Assembly (NCBI GenBank): GCA_948945085.1
Contig: CARBGY010000001.1
Span: forward strand, 1-64,000
DNA length: 64,000 bases
Direction of reading: 5' to 3'
Source of the DNA: an uncultured Candidatus Saccharibacteria bacterium
GTDB taxonomy: Bacteria > Patescibacteriota > Saccharimonadia > Saccharimonadales > Saccharimonadaceae
Shown in pieces: positions 1 to 6,166 of this stretch. Each line of letters begins with the position of its first letter. Position 1 is the stretch's first letter. Under the pieces are notes generated by a model. The model was given only the letters and a program-made list of their open reading frames with translations, was not told the origin of the DNA and ran no database searches. The position numbers and the translations under genes were made by a program.

Positions 1-1
1 T

Positions 2-78
2 GGGGTATTAGCTCAGTTGGCTAGAGCGCTTCAATGGCATTGAAGAGGTCATGAGTTCGAGTCTCATATACTCCACCA
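2..78 (+). tRNA. tRNA-Ala (anticodon GGC), CCA encoded
   Basis: A complete cloverleaf can be drawn. The acceptor GGGGTAT (2-8) pairs with ATACTCC (68-74, one G-U), followed by discriminator A and an encoded CCA (76-78). The D stem is GCTC/GAGC, the anticodon stem CTTCA/TGAAG with the 7-nt loop ATGGCAT, and the T stem ATGAG/CTCAT with loop TTCGAGT. Loop positions 3-5 read GGC, which decodes Ala GCC. The last codons of the recombinase gene overlap its 3' end on the other strand, which suggests this tRNA was the integration target of the element to its right. Confidence 0.96.
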
Positions 79-1662
79 TAGTTTAGAATTAGAACCAGAA
101 TGGTCATTTGACCCCTGTAAAATATGAGTTGGATCCGTTTCAGAATTGTTGTTCATTTCAGAAACGGTCTTTTTGATTGGAATCAAGTATTTAACAGGGG
201 TAAATATGACAGTTCGATCCAAAAGCTTGAGCTCTGCTCCTAGCGCTTTCATCACGTACCGCATCCGTTCAGGATCACCACTATCAAAGTCTTCTTTAGC
301 ATAGCGAGCAAACATAAAAGCTTGATCAGCATATTTTCGCCAGTCTTTAAGTGCCGTCTCGGTGGTGTTGATATTCTTCTCCAGCTCATCGATTCTATCC
401 TGTATCCTTTTAGATTCTTCCATAAACCAAACCTGATCAAGCAATTCTCCAGTGTACCTCATACGACGCAAACCATCAAGCTCACTTCGTTTCTTATCTT
501 GTTCTTTTTTCAGTTCTTGAAGTCGAGAGTCACGCTCATTAACCCGTTGTTGTTCTTCTTCAGCTAAGGCTTCGATTGCTAGCTTATAGAACTTTGGGTC
601 AATTGTGTATTTTGCTAGCTCCTTGCTGATTTGCCTTAGAATTTCTTGCTCAGGCACATTAATACTCTTTTGGTCACACTTAAACTTCTTGCATTTACCA
701 CTACAATGACAATACACATACTCCTTGCTAGTACCAATCTTATACTTTTTAGTAACTCGCTCAACAACTACAGCATAACCACACTTTGCGCATCTCAGCA
801 TACCTTTTGTAATGAATTGCAACTCTTCTTTCTGTGGGCGAGTATTATGTAGTCCACCAAGCAATTGTTGTACCCGATCATATTCTTCGTCAGAAATTAG
901 TGCAGGGTGATTACCATTATATAATCGACCTCCATATTTGAATTTTCCAGTATAAAATGGATTACGGAGTATATGACGCAAGCCATTAAGAGAAAGGTAA
1001 TTCCCGCCGCGTTCTCTATGTTGAGGTGTACGGATGCCGAGGCGAATAGCATAATTCGTCAAATCCGTTAGCGAAGCTGTCCCCGTGAGCCAGTATTCAA
1101 AAACCTTCCTCATTAGTGGACCATTGACTGGATCCAAGATAATCGTACGGTTTGCTCGGTCGTTAAGATACCCAGTTGGCGGTACGCCTGGCTTCCAACC
1201 TTTCTCAGCTTTACTAAACATTCCACGGCGAACATTCTTCATTAAATCTTTACGGTAACGAGCATCCATACTGGATTCTACATCAAAAATCACATCGTCA
1301 TCTTCGCAATAGTCGCGTCCATCAGTTAGGATCCAAGCAATTTTGCCATCATTCATCATTTGGTGTACGTAGCCACTATCAAGTGGGTTACGACTAATAC
1401 GATCGAGTTTCCAAGACAAAATGCCGTTGGCTTCGCCATTTTCAATCATATCAATCATTTTGGCGAACTCAGGTCGTGTACCAGGTTTACCGCCAGATTT
1501 TGCTTCTGACAAAACAGCAGCAATTTGTAGTCCCTCTCGTTTTGCACGAGCCTTCATCAAACGAATTTGATCATCAATAGATTGAACTTGCTTATCTGAA
1601 GCTTCGGTACTCTTGCGAGCATAAAGTATATACTTTACATTCTTTTTATCAATTCTTTGCAT
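64..1662 (-). CDS. Large serine recombinase (site-specific integrase)
   Basis: Catalyses integration and excision of the element by serine-mediated strand exchange. In the 532-aa protein an N-terminal resolvase domain (about 11-150) has the nucleophile in YARKS (Ser18) and the WKLDRISRN helix. A Recombinase domain (about 160-275) follows, then a zinc ribbon (LRCAKCG, Cys291/294, with a later Cys cluster) and a long charged coiled coil, the usual large-serine-integrase layout. The start at 1662 is chosen because AAGGAAGG lies 7-8 nt upstream; the open frame runs further up to 1731 without a better site. The stop codon lies inside the tRNA-Ala gene, so the C-terminal residues are encoded by tRNA sequence, consistent with an attachment site at this junction. 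It is the last gene of a minus-strand operon-like set. Confidence 0.93.
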   Translation of the reverse strand: MQRIDKKNVKYILYARKSTEASDKQVQSIDDQIRLMKARAKREGLQIAAVLSEAKSGGKPGTRPEFAKMIDMIENGEANGILSWKLDRISRNPLDSGYVHQMMNDGKIAWILTDGRDYCEDDDVIFDVESSMDARYRKDLMKNVRRGMFSKAEKGWKPGVPPTGYLNDRANRTIILDPVNGPLMRKVFEYWLTGTASLTDLTNYAIRLGIRTPQHRERGGNYLSLNGLRHILRNPFYTGKFKYGGRLYNGNHPALISDEEYDRVQQLLGGLHNTRPQKEELQFITKGMLRCAKCGYAVVVERVTKKYKIGTSKEYVYCHCSGKCKKFKCDQKSINVPEQEILRQISKELAKYTIDPKFYKLAIEALAEEEQQRVNERDSRLQELKKEQDKKRSELDGLRRMRYTGELLDQVWFMEESKRIQDRIDELEKNINTTETALKDWRKYADQAFMFARYAKEDFDSGDPERMRYVMKALGAELKLLDRTVIFTPVKYLIPIKKTVSEMNNNSETDPTHILQGSNDHSGSNSKLWWSI

Positions 1663-1693
1663 AAAACATCCTTCCTTAATTTTGGATAGGGGT

Positions 1694-1762
1694 AAAAAGC
1701 ATTTCCTTAGTTTAATTATACCGCTTTTCACCCCTGTTGTTAATGGTTTTGAAATGCTTTTT
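1694..1762. promoter_or_regulatory. Recombinase promoter flanked by inverted repeats
   Basis: On the minus strand a TATAAT -10 (GGTATAATTAAA, around 1712-1723) precedes the recombinase. It is framed by a perfect 12-bp inverted repeat, AAAAAGCATTTC at 1694-1705 and GAAATGCTTTTT at 1751-1762, and by a second looser pair (AGGGGTAAAAAGC near 1687-1700, GCTTTTCACCCCT at 1723-1735). Flanking operators or recombinase-binding arms are both possible. Confidence 0.5.
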
Positions 1763-1774
1763 CCTTTGCAGATT

Positions 1775-2236
1775 TTACATTTTTACTCCTTCCAACCGCC
1801 TTTGAATCTTATCAAAAATCTTTTCGGTAATCATTGGCTTGTGCTTGCCATAGAACATTCTGCCCTGAAAAGTGAACCTGCCAGTGTAAAATGGATTTTG
1901 TAAAACCGCATTTACCTGTGACTTGGTCAATGGCTTTCGTTCACCTTGTTGAACAGAAGGCAATTTTTCGTTTAGAAAACGAGTAATCCACCCAATCGTG
2001 ACTTTTCCTGCGGCATAGTTTTCTAATGCTTCCTTAACTATTGTCCACGACTTCAAGTCTGGTACAATCTGCTTAGCGATAACATTATTAACATAGCCAA
2101 TTGGCGCTTTTCCAGGAAATTCGCCACGGTATGCCTTAAACATTAAAGCGCGAGATACCTGAGCTGAGCGAATTTGCTGCTCGAGATGTTCGAAATTAAA
2201 GTAGTTTTGGTTGGTATTGTTTTGATTATTAGTCAT
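1775..2236 (-). CDS. Stand-alone Recombinase DNA-binding domain protein, no catalytic domain
   Basis: This 153-aa protein matches only the middle DNA-binding (Recombinase) domain of large serine recombinases. Hallmarks are APIGYVN near the N-terminus, LTKSQVNAVLQNPFYTGRF, and GKHKPMIT preceding IFDKIQRRL, each with a direct counterpart in the neighbouring integrase (PTGYLN, LRHILRNPFYTGKF, NHPALIS). The resolvase domain, catalytic Ser and zinc ribbon are absent. Its ATG lies within the stop region of the primase gene (8-bp overlap, AAGGAG upstream), so it is probably translationally coupled. Roles could be a directionality factor, an accessory att-binding subunit or a repressor; a decayed second integrase is the alternative, but its intact frame and ribosome binding site speak for a working gene. 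Confidence 0.8.
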   Translation of the reverse strand: MTNNQNNTNQNYFNFEHLEQQIRSAQVSRALMFKAYRGEFPGKAPIGYVNNVIAKQIVPDLKSWTIVKEALENYAAGKVTIGWITRFLNEKLPSVQQGERKPLTKSQVNAVLQNPFYTGRFTFQGRMFYGKHKPMITEKIFDKIQRRLEGVKM

Positions 2237-4412
2237 TTACTTCTCCTTGTTGAGAATTGTTGATATTAAGTTGCCCAACGAGTGGCGTGATAATCATCTT
2301 GCGCCTGTCGGTAGAGTCTTTTTCGTAGCTAATCAGGCCAGCTTGCTCGATTACTGGTAGATATTGCTTACGAACTTGGTCTCGATTTAGCATTTCGCCG
2401 GTTTTGCCATAATGGTACGAGAATAAGTCATCCATAGTGAGTCCTGCGGTCTCCTTTGCGTTGGGTCGTTTAGCTAAATATGCTGGAACGATGGTTTGTT
2501 CGTAAAAATCGAGCATTTGTGGTGGAATGCCATATTGTTGACTGCGACCCAGAAAATTCCAGATTGTCAGCGCAGCATCAACATCGGCTTTTGTTGCGAT
2601 AATGTCTCGCTCTCTCATCTCTCGACTTGGAGCATTTAGGAGAGTGCAAACCTTAATTAACGAGTTGAAATGCTGATTGTCTCGTTGATGTCGAGGTAAT
2701 AACTTACCCTTAATGGTGGATTTGAAAACTTGTCCAACCTCCAGCTCTTGAGGTATGACAATGTAACGAACGTTCAACTCACGGATGTAGCGAATACGTT
2801 GCATTAGTAATTTCCGCTCAGGGTTTGATGCAATTGTTGCCTCGAAGCTACCGTTGTCGTTCGATCGTTGCTGATACAAGTCGATCCCCGCATCAATCTT
2901 TTCTTGAGTAATTTCTGGACTAAGCAGAATTGCCCGTGTCTGTTCTTGTTCATCCATTTGCATATTAGCCGAGCAAAAGGCAGTCGCAGGATAGCCAAGG
3001 ATATAGCCGTTTACGGCAGCATTCTTACCACTATTACTACGATTTGTTAGCTTAAAAGCGATTTTCTTATCATCGTGCGATAACAATGGTCGGATCATTG
3101 TTTGTAATTTCGTATCAACTTGATCCATAAAAATCAGGATCTTGCGCGATAAGTCTAATACCATTTCGCCAGAATCATCTTGCGACATAGCCTGATCGTC
3201 ATAATAAAATGCCGTCGGTGTTACACGCATATATTTTCGGACATCATTTTTGGGGAACAGTTTTGCCACTTCACTTGCGATATATGTTTTTCCACTCGAT
3301 GAGCGAGCATTTAAGAAAATATTCAGCTGGTCTTCCTCAGTATAGGCAGATAACATACCCAAAAACACGACCGTCTTGTTGACATTATCATATTTGATAG
3401 TGAGATCCAAAATGCTCTGTAACTTCGTAAGAGACATTTCAGTAAAATCGCTAGCATCAACCGGCTCGTCGCCAGCAATCAGTTGAGCCTTTGATAAAAG
3501 CTGCTCTGCCGTAAAGCCCATTTTATTAGCATCAGTAAGATCTGCTTTATCACCAAGCTCTTCAGGTATTGGAATAGCGTAAACACTTACAATTTGTAAT
3601 TGTTCTACGATCTTTTTAGCTAAATTCTCCGTGGAGCTTCTGCCTTTATCATCGTTGTCAAAGCAAATGTAAACCTTGTTTCGACCATCAAGATAGTTCC
3701 TGATCCACTCATCCTTAAAAGTACCTTCTCCTGCCGTGCTTGTAACAACTGGCATTCCGAACTTCATCTGCTTGGCAACAATACGATCAAACTCTCCACC
3801 GCAGATTAGTACCGAGTTGGAATTTGAATGTTGAAGTTCATCTGCACCGAACACTACTGATCCAGCACCGCTTGGATAAGTTGCGTATTTTGGTCCTTCC
3901 GTCTCACCTGGCAGCCGACGAAGTTTGATGAGCTTGCAATCTTTATTCTCAATAATAGGGATCGTTAACCACTTTTCGCCGTAGAACTCACCACAGCCAA
4001 GCATTAACACGTTGACATTGTAAAGTGTGATTTTTCGCTCAGCTAACAAATAGTTGAGAAGTGGTTTATTATCTGGCTTCATTAGCTCCTTATGACAATT
4101 ACTAGCTACGGTCATTAGCTTCTTGGGCATAGATTTTTTGCTATCGGAACGTATTGTACTTGTAGTCGAATCACCTAATTCTTTCCTAAGCGAAAAGAAA
4201 TTGCCTTTTGCTTCACATTTAAAGCAATGCCACAAGCCAGTTTCCGCATTAATGCTGCAATGATATTTTTCCGACTCAGTGTCGTCGTCATCACATCCGT
4301 TTGGGCACGCAAACATTAGCTCATTACCGCGCTCCTTGTAGTCGATTTGTTTCTGCTCAAGATAGTTTTTCACTTCATCTTGAGCCAATTCTTGTTCTCC
4401 TCTCATTTCCAT
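2229..4412 (-). CDS. Primase-helicase-like replication protein (CHC2 zinc finger, TOPRIM, P-loop ATPase)
   Basis: Probably primes and unwinds DNA for autonomous replication of the element. A CHC2-type zinc finger covers about residues 34-70 (Cys36, Cys40, then WHCFKC with Cys63/66). A TOPRIM domain spans about 198-290 with GGEFD (Glu207) and FDNDDKG (Asp252/254). A P-loop ATPase follows with Walker A ARSSSGKT (369-376) and a Walker B-like ILIFMDQVD (about 425-433). The C-terminal quarter looks like a winged-helix region. The order resembles phage and satellite primase-helicases such as P4 alpha, although the ATPase is not of the DnaB type. It overlaps the 57-aa gene upstream by 10 bp and the Recombinase-domain gene downstream by 8 bp. 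Confidence 0.88.
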   Translation of the reverse strand: MEMRGEQELAQDEVKNYLEQKQIDYKERGNELMFACPNGCDDDDTESEKYHCSINAETGLWHCFKCEAKGNFFSLRKELGDSTTSTIRSDSKKSMPKKLMTVASNCHKELMKPDNKPLLNYLLAERKITLYNVNVLMLGCGEFYGEKWLTIPIIENKDCKLIKLRRLPGETEGPKYATYPSGAGSVVFGADELQHSNSNSVLICGGEFDRIVAKQMKFGMPVVTSTAGEGTFKDEWIRNYLDGRNKVYICFDNDDKGRSSTENLAKKIVEQLQIVSVYAIPIPEELGDKADLTDANKMGFTAEQLLSKAQLIAGDEPVDASDFTEMSLTKLQSILDLTIKYDNVNKTVVFLGMLSAYTEEDQLNIFLNARSSSGKTYIASEVAKLFPKNDVRKYMRVTPTAFYYDDQAMSQDDSGEMVLDLSRKILIFMDQVDTKLQTMIRPLLSHDDKKIAFKLTNRSNSGKNAAVNGYILGYPATAFCSANMQMDEQEQTRAILLSPEITQEKIDAGIDLYQQRSNDNGSFEATIASNPERKLLMQRIRYIRELNVRYIVIPQELEVGQVFKSTIKGKLLPRHQRDNQHFNSLIKVCTLLNAPSREMRERDIIATKADVDAALTIWNFLGRSQQYGIPPQMLDFYEQTIVPAYLAKRPNAKETAGLTMDDLFSYHYGKTGEMLNRDQVRKQYLPVIEQAGLISYEKDSTDRRKMIITPLVGQLNINNSQQGEVND

Positions 4413-4576
4413 CCTCCGCTCTTGTTATTTTCTTGGCTTACTCCTGGTGTAATAGTTTCAACAAGGCGAGCTAGCTTATTCAATTCAGCCTCGGCAACTT
4501 GCAAATCTATGTTTTCATCAAAAGTGCTTTTGTATTGGTTTTGGAATGCCACTAATAATTCTTTCGAATATCGCAT
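4403..4576 (-). CDS. 57-aa leader protein of the primase operon, unknown
   Basis: Small open frame starting MRYSKELLVAFQ and ending in NNKSGGWK. It is supported by GAGGAAAA about 7 nt before the ATG and by a 10-bp overlap (ATGGAAATGA) with the primase start, which implies translational coupling. It is short, helical and acidic in the middle, with no motif I recognise. The interleaved inverted repeats at 4599-4649 lie immediately upstream. It could be a copy-number or transcription regulator of the operon, but that is a guess from position only. Confidence 0.7.
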   Translation of the reverse strand: MRYSKELLVAFQNQYKSTFDENIDLQVAEAELNKLARLVETITPGVSQENNKSGGWK

Positions 4577-4598
4577 TGACGTTTTCCTCGTGTTAAGG

Positions 4599-4649
4599 AA
4601 AGACCGCTCGATGGAATGGCTAATTTCGAACGGTCTTTACCGCCATTCC
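4599..4649 (-). promoter_or_regulatory. Interleaved inverted repeats (possible H-type pseudoknot) before the primase operon
   Basis: AAAGACCG plus TCGA (4599-4611) pairs with TCGA plus CGGTCTTT (4626-4638), 12 of 13 positions. Its loop contains GGAATGGC (4613-4620), which pairs perfectly with GCCATTCC (4642-4649) outside the first stem. In the minus-strand transcript this gives an A-B-A'-B' order ending 22 nt before the start codon of the 57-aa gene. The stems can form a pseudoknot or act as alternatives. Confidence 0.6.
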
Positions 4650-4663
4650 GCCCTCATTAAAAC

Positions 4664-4685
4664 AAAAAAGCCGTTTTAGACGGCT
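4664..4685 (-). terminator. Intrinsic terminator after the 393-aa gene
   Basis: On the minus strand AGCCG (from 4685) and CGGCT enclose a 7-nt loop and are followed by a T6 run and more Ts (T6GT4). It lies 37 nt beyond the stop codon of the 393-aa gene and just ahead of the primase-operon leader. Confidence 0.8.
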
Positions 4686-4721
4686 ATAGATATTTAACAG
4701 AGGTAATTAGGCAGGTTTTGC

Positions 4722-5903
4722 CTAGGTTTCACTTTTTTGCTTCGTTTTGTCTAGGGGTGATAAAAACTTAGAGTTAATGAAAATCTGTTTTTTATTTTGT
4801 AGAAAGACTTCTGTGTCACCTAATTTAAACATTTTGGCGATATCATTATTAAGCTTAATTCTAGCGGCACTTACGGTTCCAGCAAAGGTTTCTGAGACTC
4901 CAGGCTCCTCCCAGCTTTTCGTACTGTTACCAAGGGTATTGTATAAGTCCATTAGTTCAACCGTTTTTCTAGGATTGCTATTTGCTCTCTTGAAGAAAAT
5001 GCTCGCAATATTTGCTCTACAATAACACTTATCTCCCAAATCAACTGTAATTCCATTCAGCTCCAAATAGCATTTTGATCCAGTAACCAGAAAATTAGCC
5101 TGATCGATATAAAATGGCAAAATTGTTCGTTGTAGTGGCATAGCACTTTGCTCTGGTCCATCTTCTAAGAAAGTTAAATATTCTGCCCCATAAATAAACT
5201 CTAACGGACGCTGAATAGTGATCTTGGCTGTTTTTATTACTTTATTATTCTTTAGTACCGATACTGCATAAATCATTACGCTTTTTACAGAACAACAAAA
5301 TGGTCCATTTTGCCACTCTATGTCTCTTAACTCTTGGTCATCAATGCCTGCAATAGATCCATTATCGTCACGAGTAACCAAACATTGTTCGCATTTTGCT
5401 TCAATAACTAATGGCTGGGAATTAAAACCATATTTCAAAATGGTGATTTTCGCATTCCCAAAAATCGTTTCATACTCTACATCTACATAACTATTACGCA
5501 AATCGTCATAGCACATCCCCCATTCATTAGTGGACTTACCAACTTGTTCTTGTCCCAACTCTGTATTAGTTTTATGTTCATTGGGTACTTTGATCGATAG
5601 AATTGTCTCCTCTAGGACTGAACGCAACACATCTGTATTAAGTGTGCCTTTTGTGCAATCCGGAGAATCTGGGGTTCTCCTACCTAGTCTCTTGCATAAG
5701 ATATCGATAATGCTATAAAGCGTAGCATTAGTTTTGAGATCGATTGGACATTCGGGGATTTTGGATGACTCTCGACTTATTTCAACTTCTGTTAGGACGG
5801 AAGAGACATCAGTTTGTGGAATTGCAACAAAATGAACCCTGCTAATTTGCGACATATCTATAGGCCAGAGTGCTGGACCATTGTCATTCTTCCATTTCGC
5901 CAT
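4722..5903 (-). CDS. Orphan 393-aa element protein
   Basis: I do not recognise a family. The start at 5903 has AAGGAA upstream and a convincing promoter (-10 at 5925-5930). The protein has no signal peptide or membrane segment. It contains scattered cysteines (KCEQC, FCCS, KCYCRA), predicted beta-rich stretches in the middle (ITILKYGF, AKITIQRPLEF), and ends in a lysine-rich tail. It is transcribed divergently from the RecQ-like helicase and shares its -35 hexamer, which suggests joint control, and it has its own terminator at 4664-4685. It may be a partner of the helicase or a control protein, but nothing in the sequence proves either. Confidence 0.75.
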   Translation of the reverse strand: MAKWKNDNGPALWPIDMSQISRVHFVAIPQTDVSSVLTEVEISRESSKIPECPIDLKTNATLYSIIDILCKRLGRRTPDSPDCTKGTLNTDVLRSVLEETILSIKVPNEHKTNTELGQEQVGKSTNEWGMCYDDLRNSYVDVEYETIFGNAKITILKYGFNSQPLVIEAKCEQCLVTRDDNGSIAGIDDQELRDIEWQNGPFCCSVKSVMIYAVSVLKNNKVIKTAKITIQRPLEFIYGAEYLTFLEDGPEQSAMPLQRTILPFYIDQANFLVTGSKCYLELNGITVDLGDKCYCRANIASIFFKRANSNPRKTVELMDLYNTLGNSTKSWEEPGVSETFAGTVSAARIKLNNDIAKMFKLGDTEVFLQNKKQIFINSKFLSPLDKTKQKSET

Positions 5904-5924
5904 TCCAGAAAATTCCTTTTAACT

Positions 5925-5952
5925 ATTATAACAGATTATTTTAGCATTGCAA
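5925..5952 (-). promoter_or_regulatory. Sigma70-type promoter for the 393-aa gene
   Basis: Reading leftwards: -35 TTGCAA (5952-5947), 16-bp spacer, -10 TATAAT (5930-5925). The -35 hexamer is self-complementary and is also used by the rightward promoter. Confidence 0.75.
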
Positions 5953-5975
5953 TATAGGTAATTTGGTGCTATAAT
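5947..5975 (+). promoter_or_regulatory. Sigma70-type promoter for the RecQ-like helicase
   Basis: -35 TTGCAA (5947-5952), exact 17-bp spacer, perfect -10 TATAAT (5970-5975). The predicted transcription start near 5982 puts the repeat CTGTTCAAACTTTTC at the very 5' end of the transcript. Confidence 0.8.
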
Positions 5976-5979
5976 GATA

Positions 5980-6166
5980 CTGTTCAAACTTTTCAAAAAA
6001 TTTAAGACAAGGGCGGAGCAAATTGCTCCTGTCAAACTCAGAATACAGCCACGTACTAGTATTCGGGTTTGAAGCCTTGTCTACGAAAAGTTTGAACAGC
6101 CTGTACGTGGCTGTATTTTTTATTATGGCCTCATCAGAACTGTTCAAACTTAAACGAGGCTTCAAA
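5980..6166 (+). promoter_or_regulatory. Structured 5' leader with mutually exclusive stems (candidate RNA switch)
   Basis: Repeats seen: A CTGTTCAAACTTTTC (5980-5994); B AGACAAGG (6005-6012); C hairpin GGAGCA/TGCTCC (6015-6029); D AATACAGCCACGTAC (6042-6056); E TTTGAAGCCT (6068-6077); B' CCTTGTCT (6075-6082); A' (6085-6099, perfect complement of A); D' (6103-6117, perfect complement of D, followed by a T run); A2 CTGTTCAAACTT (6140-6151); E' AGGCTTCAAA (6157-6166). A:A' and B:B' nest into one long stem. D:D' forms a terminator-like hairpin. E:E' and A':A2 nest and would cover the Shine-Dalgarno and start codon. The three folds exclude one another. Confidence 0.7.

Noticed and set aside
6023..6166. 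Upstream extension of the helicase reading frame
   Set aside because: It consists of inverted repeats, lacks a ribosome binding site, and would overlap the leader; the ATG at 6167 has CGAGG at good distance.
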